In this document: positions 26,022 through 35,479 of the stretch, in pieces
Layout: each line of letters starts with the position of its first letter
Numbering within the stretch: position 1 is the first letter of the stretch
DNA from: Muribaculaceae bacterium
Lineage (GTDB): Bacteria; Bacteroidota; Bacteroidia; Bacteroidales; Muribaculaceae
Reading direction: 5' to 3'
DNA: 56,227 nt
Assembly (NCBI GenBank): GCA_017547845.1
Contig: JAFYNZ010000037.1
Span: 1 to 56,227, forward strand
Notes under the pieces: model-generated
Databases searched by the model: none
What the model saw: the letters and a program-made list of their open reading frames with translations, nothing else
What the model was told of the DNA's origin: nothing
Made by a program: the position numbers and the translations under genes

Positions 26022-27893
26022 ATGAAGAAATATTCAATGAGTGCACTCCTTGCCCTTGCCGCTGTGTCGGCATCGGCAGGGATTGCTGTAGATAGAATAG
26101 ACCCTCCGCATTGGTGGGTCGGTATGGAGAACGAGTCATTGCAATTGCAAGTCTATGGCGAGGGTATCAAGCACTCTGATGTGGAGATTGACATCCCCGG
26201 TGTGACTGTCGATAGCGTTGCTCGACTCAATGGTAGCGACGACTACTTGTTTGTCTACCTCAATCTCTCCGATCAAGCTCAGCCGGGTAAGTATACGTTG
26301 ACTTTCAAGGAAGGTCGCAAGAAGGTGAAGAAAGAGTTTGAGTTGCGTGCTCGTAAGTCCGACCATAAAGGGGCTAACGGCTTCACTGCCGCCGATGTGA
26401 TGTATATGATTATGCCCGACAGATTTGCCGATGGCAATCCGCAGAACAATCGCGTCGATGAGATGCGTCATCCTGTCGGTGCTAATCGTGCAGACCACAA
26501 TGTGCGCCATGGTGGCGACTTGGAAGGCTTGATTCGTCACATCGATTATGTCGACTCGCTCGGCATCACGACCGTGTGGGTCAATCCTGTGCTCGAAAAT
26601 GATATGCCGGGCGGTAGTTACCATGGCTATGCGACGACCGACTACTATCGTATCGACCCTCGTTTCGGTAGTAACGACGATTATGCCCGACTCATTCGCC
26701 TACTTCACGAGCGCGGCATCAAAACCGTGATGGACATGATATTCAACCATTGTGGCAGCGAACATATATGGTTCAGAAATCGTCCGTCGACCGACTGGTT
26801 TAATTTCCCTGACGGATATGTGCAGACCAACTATCGCTTGTCGACTATCACCGACCCATATGCTTCCGACTACGACCGCCGTCTCTCGGTCGACGGATGG
26901 TTTGTCAAAGAGATGCCTGACCTCAATCAAAACAATCCTCACCTGATGAAATATCTGGTGCAAAACTCTATCTGGTGGATCGAAGAGTCGGAAATCGATG
27001 GTATACGCATGGATACCTATCCCTATGCTGATGCTGCTCGTATGGGTGAATGGATTGATGAGGTGATGACGCAGTATCCACAGTTCGACATCGTAGGCGA
27101 GTGCTGGTTCTCAGAGCCTGCAGGCGAGGCCTATTGGCAGACCGGCTCCAAACTGTCGATTAACGGTGAGGATACACGCTTGCCGGCCATTATGGACTTC
27201 CCGCTGATGGTCAAGTCGCGTGATATGCAGCCATATAGGGAGCAGACCGACCCTTGGAACGGCCTTAATAAAATCTACGACCACCTTGCGTTGGACTATA
27301 TCTATCCCGATCCGTTGCAACTGCTCCGTTTCCTCGACAACCACGACACCGAGCGTTTCATTCTGACTGAGCCTGAGACTCTCGACCAGTGGAAACAAGC
27401 CATTGCACTGGTGCTCACCGTGCCGGGTATTCCACAGATTTACTACGGCACAGAATTGCTCATGTCGGGCGATCGTCGTCCGGGTGATGGCAATGTGCGT
27501 CGCGATATGCCGGGCGGTTTCCCGGGCGATACGACCGATGCGTTCACCCGTCAAGGTCGCACCGATAAGCAGAACGAAGCATTCGACTTCATAAGCAGAA
27601 TTCTTAAGTGGCGTAAGGGTAGCGAAGCCATCGCAAAGGGTGGTATGAAACACTTTATGCCGACCAATGGTGTCTATCTCTATCGTCGAATGAGCGAAAA
27701 CGATGAGGTGATAGTCGTGCTCAATGGCGTCGATAAGCAAAACGATGTCGACATGAGTCGCTACGCAGAGATTGTGAGACCGGGAGATGAGTATATCGAC
27801 ATTTTGACCGGTCGCACAATAGTGTTAATTGACAAGCACGAGCCTACACGCAGTTTTGCACCTCGTGAAATCCTAATACTTCAGAAGAAATGA
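26022..27893 (+). CDS. Periplasmic GH13 alpha-amylase/neopullulanase (SusA-like)
   Basis: Hydrolyses alpha-1,4-glucans or cyclodextrins. It has a signal peptide without lipobox (ending near SASAG), an N-terminal cyclomaltodextrinase-type beta domain (RIDPPHWWVGM) and the GH13 barrel. The four GH13 regions are visible: DMIFNHC, GIRMDTYPYAD with nucleophile Asp331, IVGECWF with acid/base Glu360, and FLDNHDTERF with the transition-state Asp. Length 623 is close to SusA. The ORF extends 7 codons upstream, but ATG 26022 gives the signal peptide. It sits in the dacB operon, not directly beside a SusC/SusD pair; the pair at 30.4 kb lies beyond a terminator. Confidence 0.9.
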   Translation: MKKYSMSALLALAAVSASAGIAVDRIDPPHWWVGMENESLQLQVYGEGIKHSDVEIDIPGVTVDSVARLNGSDDYLFVYLNLSDQAQPGKYTLTFKEGRKKVKKEFELRARKSDHKGANGFTAADVMYMIMPDRFADGNPQNNRVDEMRHPVGANRADHNVRHGGDLEGLIRHIDYVDSLGITTVWVNPVLENDMPGGSYHGYATTDYYRIDPRFGSNDDYARLIRLLHERGIKTVMDMIFNHCGSEHIWFRNRPSTDWFNFPDGYVQTNYRLSTITDPYASDYDRRLSVDGWFVKEMPDLNQNNPHLMKYLVQNSIWWIEESEIDGIRMDTYPYADAARMGEWIDEVMTQYPQFDIVGECWFSEPAGEAYWQTGSKLSINGEDTRLPAIMDFPLMVKSRDMQPYREQTDPWNGLNKIYDHLALDYIYPDPLQLLRFLDNHDTERFILTEPETLDQWKQAIALVLTVPGIPQIYYGTELLMSGDRRPGDGNVRRDMPGGFPGDTTDAFTRQGRTDKQNEAFDFISRILKWRKGSEAIAKGGMKHFMPTNGVYLYRRMSENDEVIVVLNGVDKQNDVDMSRYAEIVRPGDEYIDILTGRTIVLIDKHEPTRSFAPREILILQKK

Positions 27894-28411
27894 GAAAGTC
27901 GGTAATCATAGCAGCAATAGCGTTGTCGGCCGGCATCGCGTTGACCTCGTGTAAAACCACGGTCGACAACTATCAAGCGGCCTACGACATTGCCAAGCAG
28001 AAAGACCAAGGTGACCTCGACGACGAGGTTTATGCCAAGATAAAGGCAGAGGAAGCACCCAAAGTGACCATTGTCAATGGCGACAGTATTCGCACCAAGG
28101 TCGAGCCATTGTCGCGCCTCAATCCCGACGGCAGTCGCACTGCGCCATCGCAGAAGTTCAACGTCGTGGTCGGTGTCTACAAGATTCGCGTCAATGCCAA
28201 TGCTCATGTCGAGCAACTCATCAAGCAAGGCTACAAAGCCTTCTTGCTTAAAAACACCGAGTCGCAGTTTTATGTCGTGGCAGAAGCCTTCGACGACATC
28301 GATGAGGCGGCAAAATTTGTCAAAGCCTTTGAGAAGAAACATAGCGGTCAGTATGTCGGAGTGGAGCAACCGGTCGTAATCACCCCGTCTCACCTGATGA
28401 AACGCTTTTGA
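27890..28411 (+). CDS. SPOR-domain lipoprotein
   Basis: Lipid Cys21 (IALTSCKTT), a charged linker and a C-terminal SPOR-like domain (about 95-165: KFNVVVGVYKIRVNANAHVEQLIKQGYKAFLLKN, QFYVVAEAFDDIDEAAKFVKAFEKK). SPOR domains bind glycan strands lacking stem peptides, often at the division site. The start overlaps the amylase stop by 4 bp (ATGA), so translation is coupled. With DacB in the same operon, a role in cell-wall remodelling is plausible. A terminator follows. Confidence 0.85.
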   Translation: MRKSVIIAAIALSAGIALTSCKTTVDNYQAAYDIAKQKDQGDLDDEVYAKIKAEEAPKVTIVNGDSIRTKVEPLSRLNPDGSRTAPSQKFNVVVGVYKIRVNANAHVEQLIKQGYKAFLLKNTESQFYVVAEAFDDIDEAAKFVKAFEKKHSGQYVGVEQPVVITPSHLMKRF

Positions 28412-28436
28412 TACCTACGGTTGTCATATAAAGGAA

Positions 28437-28472
28437 GCTACACTTGCATTATTCACAAGTGTAGCTTTTTTT
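28437..28472 (+). terminator. Intrinsic terminator of the dacB operon
   Basis: GCTACACTTG (28437-28446) pairs perfectly with CAAGTGTAGC (28456-28465), followed by seven T residues. Confidence 0.88.
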
Positions 28473-28518
28473 AATGTAAAGCGACAGACTGTGGTGGCGT
28501 TTGTCGCTTTATAGACGA

Positions 28519-29706
28519 TTAGTAGTTGCTGCCGTAGAAGACGGTGGTGAAATAGCCTGCATAGCCGTCATCGGAGCGACCATAACCGAATTCCAATGTC
28601 ACATAGCCTGTCTGATTACCGCCCCACCAAGTGTAGCTGGTGATGCCATTGTAATTGCTACTGCTGACTGGTGCTCCATAGAGGTTGCAGAGTTGATTGT
28701 AGACGTTGTTGAATCTTGTTCTGCTTGACGAGCTGCTCCAATACTGCAGACATGCGCTGCTGAAGAGTCCGTCATTATAGTAAAGTTGAACGTCATCCCA
28801 AATGTAGCCAAATTGTGACACACTTGTCATGTAGATAGCATTGTTGGCATATCCTAAGACATTGTAGCCAAATTGGATAAGTGCGTTGATGCTATAGTCG
28901 ATGAACGTGCCGAACGGCAAGCCAAACAACGTATTGATTACAGGCACTCCAGGATGGCAATGTACGGTCGCCGGTGGAGGTGGTGGCAACGGACGTGACC
29001 AGTGATAGTAGTAGTTGTGTGGAGGTGGACCCCAATGACCGCCACCCGGACGCGGTGGGTGATAGTCATGACGCTTGTAGTCATGGTGTGGGTGATGGCC
29101 CGGAGGAGGTGCGCTATGGCCGTGATGGCTTGGGTGACCGTGGTTATCGCCCGGCTTTGGTGCCGAACCATGAGGCTTGTGACCGTTGTCGCCCGGCTTG
29201 TGACCGGGGTCGTGGTGAGGCTTATGCTCCGGACTGCTTGGTTTCTTGCCGTGGTCATTATGCTTGTGGCCGTTGTCGCCCGGTTTTGTCGCCTTGTTGT
29301 CTCTATTAGAAGAGTTCGGATGGCCTTGGTTTTGAGGCTTAGATGAGCCTTTGTTGTCCTTGTCTACTTTCTTGTCGCTATTATTGCCTTTGTTCGCCTT
29401 CTTGTCGTTGTTGTTGCCCTTTGCTTTGCCTGTGTCATTCTTTGACCCCGGCTTAGATGTTGTTGCGCTTTGAGTCGGGCGGTTGGTCTTTGCAGGCGTA
29501 GCTTTTTCTCTCTTTACATCGTTGTTGCTCTTAGTGGTGGCCTTAGCGTTTGACTTCTTCTGAACGTTGCTTGAAGAGCGATGCGATGTGGTCTTCTCTG
29601 TGCGATGATTGCCACTGCCGGTGCGATGTTGAGCTGCTGCATCGTTGACACAAAGCAATGACATCGACAAGAGTGCTGTGCCTAAAATTAATCTGAATGC
29701 TTTCAT
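28519..29706 (-). CDS. Secreted His/Pro/Gly-rich protein, function unknown
   Basis: A Sec signal (MKAFRLILGTALLSMSLLCVNDAAAQ) is followed by about 100 residues rich in Lys, Asn, Ser and Thr, then about 100 residues rich in His, Pro and Gly with repeated KPGDNGHK-like units and PPPGHHPHHD, and finally a compact C-terminal domain (LFGLPFGTFIDYSINALIQFGYNVLGY...) rich in Tyr, Asn and Ser. The His-rich part could bind metal ions; the C-terminal domain looks like a small globular domain I cannot name. It is transcribed alone. Confidence 0.7.
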   Translation of the reverse strand: MKAFRLILGTALLSMSLLCVNDAAAQHRTGSGNHRTEKTTSHRSSSNVQKKSNAKATTKSNNDVKREKATPAKTNRPTQSATTSKPGSKNDTGKAKGNNNDKKANKGNNSDKKVDKDNKGSSKPQNQGHPNSSNRDNKATKPGDNGHKHNDHGKKPSSPEHKPHHDPGHKPGDNGHKPHGSAPKPGDNHGHPSHHGHSAPPPGHHPHHDYKRHDYHPPRPGGGHWGPPPHNYYYHWSRPLPPPPPATVHCHPGVPVINTLFGLPFGTFIDYSINALIQFGYNVLGYANNAIYMTSVSQFGYIWDDVQLYYNDGLFSSACLQYWSSSSSRTRFNNVYNQLCNLYGAPVSSSNYNGITSYTWWGGNQTGYVTLEFGYGRSDDGYAGYFTTVFYGSNY

Positions 29707-30423
29707 CGTTATAATGGTTTAAAATGATTGTTTGTAACTATTGACCGACTATCCGACCGATGGTTTAAAATGAGCCCGAAATTTTGTCTATTTTTCCGAA
29801 ATGTTAAAAACGCAACCTTGTTAACTTAAAATTTTAATTGCGATGAAATGTTCATCTTTATTCTGTGGCGTTTTGGAAATTTTTGGCCGATGAAATGTTA
29901 ATCCTGTAAAGGCTCTGTTAAGAAATATTTGCAATCCGAGTGGGTTGAAAATGTCGTTATGGTAAGGAAATCTGTTAAAAATCTGCTTGATTTTAGCAAA
30001 ATGCTTAAATTTGTTTCGTTGGTATTCGGGATAAAACGGTAATTTTGCAGAGTGGAATTGTTAAAATTAAATGTTAAAATCGAAAAAATAGATTGCGTGC
30101 TAAAATTAAAATGCTAAATTTGCATAATATTATTTTTGGTTAGAATGTTTTAACAGTGCTTGTTGGGTCGAGACTGTGCGTTGTAACTATCTGATGCTCA
30201 AAAGATTCTCGGTGAATTGTTGGGTTTCTTATAAGAAGATGATAGACATTTGATGCCATAAAATGCTAAGACGAAGAATATATGTTGAACAGAATTTTTA
30301 TTTCTACAATGTCGGAAATATGTGGTTGCAATATCGGAAGATGTTGTGACGCAATTCTGTTTGATGACAAGTGTGAATTTGAAAACAAATCATTTTATAA
30401 TTTTAAATCTAATTAATTAAAGT
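29707..30423. other. Long AT-rich control region upstream of susC
   Basis: 717 bp without a gene. It contains a 14-nt direct repeat (29714 and 29760), seven copies of TGTTAA between 29802 and 30077, and two candidate promoters (TAATTTTG at 30040-30047; TAAATTTG at 30115-30122 with ATTG 19 bp upstream). The susC leader would be about 300 nt or more. Confidence 0.55.
30092..30122 (+). promoter_or_regulatory. Candidate promoter of susC/susD
   Basis: ATTG (30092-30095), 19 bp, TAAATTTG (30115-30122). A second candidate -7 box, TAATTTTG, lies at 30040-30047. Confidence 0.5.
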
Positions 30424-33400
30424 ATGAGAAAACTGTTTTTAATCCTGATGGCAGTTGTCGCTTGTGCATGGAGTGCAGTAGCACAAAATCGCACCATAAG
30501 CGGTACTGTTGTCGACGCGGCTAACAATGAGCCTCTCATTGGTGCCACAGTCCTTCCTAATGGCGGTGGACAAGGTACAGCTACAGACATCGACGGTAAC
30601 TTCACTTTGAGCGTTCCGTCTAATGTTAAGACTGCTACTATTACCTACATCGGTTACACTGCTAAGACTGTAGAATTGAAGAATGGTATGACAGTGCACC
30701 TTGCTGCAGAGTCTACTACTCTTGACGACGTTGTCGTAGTTGCTTACGGTACTGCTACCAAAGAATCTCTTACAGGTTCTGTCGCTGTCGTAGGTGCTAA
30801 AGAAATCGAAGACCGTCCTGTGACTTCAGCTACTGCTGCACTCGAAGGTAACGCTCCTGGTGTGCAAGTAAACTCTACTACAGGTCAGCCTGGTGATGAC
30901 GCTTCTATCGTTATCCGTGGTATCGGTTCGGTGACTTCTTCTACTGCTCCACTCATCGTAGTTGACGGTATGCAATTCCACGGCGCTGTATCTGACATCA
31001 ACCCTCAAGACATCGAGTCTATGTCAGTCCTCAAGGATGCTGCATCATGTGCTCTTTATGGTAACAAGGGTGCTAACGGTGTAATCCTTATCACTACTAA
31101 GCGTGCGAAGAAAAGAGACAAAATCGACGTTAACTTGACAGTTCGCCAAGGTCTCTACAACCGCGGTCTCCCTGAATACGATCGTCTCGGCGTTGACCAA
31201 TGGATGGAAACTACTTTCGCTGAATACTCTAACTTCTTGATGACTTCTAACCCAGCTAAATATCCAGACCGCGCTACAGCTAACGCTCAAGGTCAAGAAT
31301 ATTTCGTTGCTAACGAAGTTTTGAACAACATCTACAACATGCCTGGCACTGAATTGTTCGGCGCTGATGGTAAGTTGGTAGAAGGTGCTTACGTTCTTCC
31401 TGGTTACACTGACCTTGACTGGTGGGATGCTATCTCACGCACAGGTTACCGTCAAGAATACACTCTTTCTGCAGCTGCTGCTTCTGAAAAGTATAACGTA
31501 TTCGCTTCTGTAGGTTACCTTAAGGAAAATGGTTATATCCTCCGTTCAGACTACGAACGTTTCACAGGTCGTATCAACGCTAACTTCGCTCCTACTACTT
31601 ACTTGAACTTCGGTGTTAACTTGAACGCTACAACTCAAGATAGCGAACGCAACACTATGGCTGGTACTTCTTACGCAGCTAACCCATTCTCAACTCAATA
31701 CTATTCTCCAGTATATCCTTACTATCAACACGATGCTGAAGGCAACATCATGTATGATGAAGCTACTGGCGAACCAATCTTCAACACAGCAGGTTACCTC
31801 CAAAACCGTAACGTTGCTCTCGAGTTGAGAAAGAACTACACTAACTACAAGTACGACATGATCGACGCAACTGTATATGGTACAGCTGTTATCCCTTACG
31901 GTTTCGAACTTAAGATCACAGGTAACTTGAACCGCAACCGTACAACCGGTACTCAATATACTAATAACGTAATCGGTGACGCTGCATCTGTAGGTGGTCG
32001 TCTTACTCAAGCTTTCGACGCTACTAACTACTACACATTCATGCAACACCTTACTTGGTCACACGAATATGGTCGCAACCTCGAGCACCACGTTGACGTA
32101 CTCCTCGCTCACGAAAACTACGGTTACCACAACGAAGGTACTACTATCCAAAACATCGACCAACAACTCGCTGACAACTACTTGATCGATAACTTCCCAA
32201 CTAACGAAGGTTTCGGCGGTAGCTCAGTAGATGACCGTTCAGAATCTTACCTCGCTCGTGCTCGTTACGACTACAACCAACAATACTTCGCTGAAGCATC
32301 TATCCGTCGTGACGGTTCTTCACGCTTCCACCCAAATCACCGTTGGGGTAACTTCTGGTCAGTAGGTGGTAGCTGGATCATCAGCAAAGAAAAATTCATG
32401 CAACAAGTTGACTGGATCAGCTACTTGAAGCTCCGTGCTGCTTATGGTGCTGTAGGTAACAACGCAGGTGCATCTGCTTACGCTTACATGAACCTCTTCG
32501 GCTTCTCTAACTACGCTAAGCAACTCACATTCCTCCGCAGCCAGCTCGCTCGCGAAGACATCTCTTGGGAATCAACTAAGACTCTTGACCTCGCAGTAGA
32601 AGGTTCTATGTTCAACGACCGTCTCCGTTTCACAATTGGTTACTTCGACAAGCGTTCTGAAGACCTCCTCTTCGACGTAACTCTTCCTGCTTCTGTAGGT
32701 ACATTGAACGGTTCTAACCAATCAGTATTGACCAACATCGGTACAATGTCTAACCGTGGTTGGGAAATCGGTATCAATGGTGATATCATTCGCACAAAAG
32801 ATTTCTTGTGGACTGCAGGTATCGACGCTACATTCATCAAGAACACAGTTGTTAAGCTCCCTGAAGCTAACTACAAGGGCACAACAATGTGGCTTAAGGA
32901 AGGTCACGAGCGCTACGCTTGGTACCTCTACGAATGGGCAGGTGTTGACGAACTCACTGGTCAATCACTCTATCTCATCAACCCTGAGTCTGAAGACCTC
33001 GAAGGTTATGTTGACGCAAACGGTGACCCTGTTCCAACAGAAACAGTTTACCAATCATTGGTTGAAGCTGCTCGCAAGGACGGTGTTCTCGTAGAACATG
33101 GTGGTAAGGCTTACACTACATCTCCTACTACTAAGTATGCTACTAAGAACTGGGCAGGTACTCCACTCCCAACAGTTTATGGTTCTATCAATACAGCTCT
33201 CTCTTGGAAGGGTGTTAACCTCTCTGTATTGTTCACATACGGTCTCGGTGGTAAGACTCTTGACTCTAACTACTTGTCACTCGTGAATGTATCAGGTGCT
33301 AAGTCTGCAGTACACGCTGACGCTCTCAACTCTTGGACAGCAGCTCCAGAAGGTATGACAGCAGATGATCCTAACCGTATCAACCCTGATATCCTCCCAC

Positions 33401-33687
33401 AACACAACCGTGTTTACGCTACAGATAGCTACAGTGGTACAAGCGACCGTTGGTTGGTTAACTCTTCTTACCTCGTGTTCAAGAACTTGAACCTTTCTTA
33501 TGACCTTCCAGCTAAGTGGGTTAACCCATTGCAATTGCAACGCATCAACCTTGGTGTCAGCATCGACAACTTGTTCACAGTTACAGCTCGCAAGGGTATG
33601 AACCCACAACAATCAATGTCAGGTGGTCAAAGCCAAACATTCGGTACTGCACGCGTGTTCTCATTCCAATTGAACGTACAGTTCTAA
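30424..33687 (+). CDS. SusC/RagA-family TonB-linked outer-membrane protein
   Basis: A 1087-residue importer for glycans or peptides that works with a SusD lid. Domains in order: signal peptide (MRKLFLILMAVVACAWSAVAQ), carboxypeptidase-regulatory-like beta sandwich (RTISGTVVDAANNEPLIGATVL, about 22-100), a TonB-box-like segment (TLDDVVVVAYGTATKESLTGSV), plug (VNSTTGQPGDDASIVIRGIGS, ISVLKDAASCALYGNKGANGVI type motif) and a 22-strand barrel ending in SFQLNVQF. Codon use is extremely biased toward GCT, GGT, AAC and CTC, unlike the flanking genes, which suggests very high expression. The substrate is unknown, as no glycan enzymes or regulator are adjacent. Confidence 0.95.
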   Translation: MRKLFLILMAVVACAWSAVAQNRTISGTVVDAANNEPLIGATVLPNGGGQGTATDIDGNFTLSVPSNVKTATITYIGYTAKTVELKNGMTVHLAAESTTLDDVVVVAYGTATKESLTGSVAVVGAKEIEDRPVTSATAALEGNAPGVQVNSTTGQPGDDASIVIRGIGSVTSSTAPLIVVDGMQFHGAVSDINPQDIESMSVLKDAASCALYGNKGANGVILITTKRAKKRDKIDVNLTVRQGLYNRGLPEYDRLGVDQWMETTFAEYSNFLMTSNPAKYPDRATANAQGQEYFVANEVLNNIYNMPGTELFGADGKLVEGAYVLPGYTDLDWWDAISRTGYRQEYTLSAAAASEKYNVFASVGYLKENGYILRSDYERFTGRINANFAPTTYLNFGVNLNATTQDSERNTMAGTSYAANPFSTQYYSPVYPYYQHDAEGNIMYDEATGEPIFNTAGYLQNRNVALELRKNYTNYKYDMIDATVYGTAVIPYGFELKITGNLNRNRTTGTQYTNNVIGDAASVGGRLTQAFDATNYYTFMQHLTWSHEYGRNLEHHVDVLLAHENYGYHNEGTTIQNIDQQLADNYLIDNFPTNEGFGGSSVDDRSESYLARARYDYNQQYFAEASIRRDGSSRFHPNHRWGNFWSVGGSWIISKEKFMQQVDWISYLKLRAAYGAVGNNAGASAYAYMNLFGFSNYAKQLTFLRSQLAREDISWESTKTLDLAVEGSMFNDRLRFTIGYFDKRSEDLLFDVTLPASVGTLNGSNQSVLTNIGTMSNRGWEIGINGDIIRTKDFLWTAGIDATFIKNTVVKLPEANYKGTTMWLKEGHERYAWYLYEWAGVDELTGQSLYLINPESEDLEGYVDANGDPVPTETVYQSLVEAARKDGVLVEHGGKAYTTSPTTKYATKNWAGTPLPTVYGSINTALSWKGVNLSVLFTYGLGGKTLDSNYLSLVNVSGAKSAVHADALNSWTAAPEGMTADDPNRINPDILPQHNRVYATDSYSGTSDRWLVNSSYLVFKNLNLSYDLPAKWVNPLQLQRINLGVSIDNLFTVTARKGMNPQQSMSGGQSQTFGTARVFSFQLNVQF

Positions 33688-33734
33688 TTTAAGCGACCAA
33701 CAAAATTTAGAAATTATTTAAATAAGATAATAAT

Positions 33735-35402
33735 ATGAAGAATTTTATTATAAAGGGTTTGGCAAGTCTTCTTGTTGTTGGCTCTATGGCTTCTTGTTCA
33801 GACGATTACTTGAACACAACGCCTACAGGCTCAATTTCAAGCGAAATGATTTGCGCAAACGTTGATAACGCTCGCAAGGCGCTCTATGGTGCTTGCAGCA
33901 TTATGTACTCAATCAACTCTGCTACTCCTGCTCAACCTTACTGGGGTGGTGAAAGCGCAATGGGTATGTTCTACGGTGAAACTATCGGTCAAGACTGTCT
34001 CGACAGCTTCCTCTGTATCCAGACTAAGGGTTCATGGGATATGTTCCTCAAGATGGAACAAATTGACAACTCTGACTACATCTGGACTCAATCAATGTGG
34101 GTATACGCTTACCAAATCATCGGTCAGTGCAACGAAATCCTTGCAGGTATCGACGCTGCTGAAGGTAACGAATACGAACGTGAATTGATCAAGGCTGAAG
34201 CGCTTGCTATGCGTGCTCACGCTTACTGGCGTTTGATGCAATGCTACGCTCCACGTTGGAACGACTCTAACAATGGTCAAGCTGAATGTGTTATCCTTCG
34301 TCTCGAACCTACTACAGCTGATATGCCGGTAGCTACTTGCAACGATGTTTACAACCAGCTTTACAATGACCTCGACAACGCTATCGCTGGTTACCTAGCT
34401 GCTGAAGCTCAAGGCTTCAAGCCTACATTCAGCTGGGAACCAAGCAAGAACGTTTGCTACGGTATCTATGCTCGTATCGCATTGCTTAAGAACGACTGGG
34501 CTAAGGCTGCTGAAATGGCAGGTAAGGCTCGCGAAGGCTATACTTTGATGTCAGATGCTGACTACCGTATGGGTCACACTGTTGCCAACAACGAATGGAT
34601 GTGGTGGAACTCTCGTATCGCTGAAGACTCTATGATCTATGCAGACTGGGGTACAGCGTTCACAGCTAACGGTTACTACGCTTCTAACACAGTTTATGGC
34701 TCATTGCGTATGAACATCGACCTCTATCGTCAAATCCCTGAAACTGACATGCGTCGTGATTTCTACTTGACAGAAGATAAGCTCGGTCAAGATGTTGAGA
34801 AGATGTATGATGGTAAGAACGTTTCATCTGACGACCAAAAGATTAAGCAAGCTCGTCTCTTGAAGAAGGCTAAGGAATGGATGGCAGAAATCACTCCTGA
34901 AGGTTATGGTATCCCTTACCTCCAAAAGTCTGCAGAAACTGAACCACTCATCGCTTACGGTGCAGCTGTTAAGTTCCTCTCTGCTGTAGGTGAAACCGGT
35001 CCTGCTGCTCCTGCTTACATGCGTGCTGCAGAAATGTACCTCACTGAAGCTGAAGCATGGGCTATGTTGGGCGAAAGCGCTAAGGCTCAAGCTATCATGA
35101 ACGAAGTTAACCAACCACGCGACGCTCAATACACTTGTACAGCTACAGGTGACGAATTGATCGAAGAAATCCGTCTCTATCGTCGTATCGAACTTTGGGG
35201 TGAAGGCTTCAACTGGTTTGATCTTAAGCGTTGGGAAAAGGGTCTTGTTCGCCGCGTATGGGTAGAAGGTGACGCTACTTCTGGTAACTATCCTTCTTAT
35301 ATGGAATGTGACCTCGACAAGACTGTAGGTAATGGCTGGACATATGCAATGCCTAAGGCTGAAACTCTCTACAACGAGTCAGTTGCAAGCGACGTTAAAT
35401 AA
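33735..35402 (+). CDS. SusD/RagB-family nutrient-binding lipoprotein
   Basis: Partner lid of the upstream SusC. Lipid Cys21 (SMASCSDDYL) with the acidic residues typical of surface export in Bacteroidota. The N-terminal tetratricopeptide-like helices and the family C-terminal region (EEIRLYRRIELWGEGFNWFDLKRWEKG) are clear. Length 555 is normal. It begins 47 bp after susC with the same strong codon bias and ends at a strong terminator, so the pair forms a two-gene unit. Confidence 0.95.
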   Translation: MKNFIIKGLASLLVVGSMASCSDDYLNTTPTGSISSEMICANVDNARKALYGACSIMYSINSATPAQPYWGGESAMGMFYGETIGQDCLDSFLCIQTKGSWDMFLKMEQIDNSDYIWTQSMWVYAYQIIGQCNEILAGIDAAEGNEYERELIKAEALAMRAHAYWRLMQCYAPRWNDSNNGQAECVILRLEPTTADMPVATCNDVYNQLYNDLDNAIAGYLAAEAQGFKPTFSWEPSKNVCYGIYARIALLKNDWAKAAEMAGKAREGYTLMSDADYRMGHTVANNEWMWWNSRIAEDSMIYADWGTAFTANGYYASNTVYGSLRMNIDLYRQIPETDMRRDFYLTEDKLGQDVEKMYDGKNVSSDDQKIKQARLLKKAKEWMAEITPEGYGIPYLQKSAETEPLIAYGAAVKFLSAVGETGPAAPAYMRAAEMYLTEAEAWAMLGESAKAQAIMNEVNQPRDAQYTCTATGDELIEEIRLYRRIELWGEGFNWFDLKRWEKGLVRRVWVEGDATSGNYPSYMECDLDKTVGNGWTYAMPKAETLYNESVASDVK

Positions 35403-35422
35403 TCCATACAAGACAATATGAG

Positions 35423-35464
35423 AATAGGAGAGCTCCCAGACCGGGAGTTCTCCTATTGCTTTTT
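35423..35464 (+). terminator. Intrinsic terminator of susC/susD
   Basis: AATAGGAGA pairs with TCTCCTATT, with an inner CTCCC/GGGAG stem, followed by a T run. Confidence 0.85.
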
Positions 35465-35479
35465 ATCCGACATGCCCAA

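Noticed and set aside
26022-35402. A single polysaccharide utilisation locus made of the GH13 gene and SusC/SusD
   Set aside because: A strong terminator at 28437 and an opposite-strand gene separate them, and there is no regulator or other glycan enzyme.
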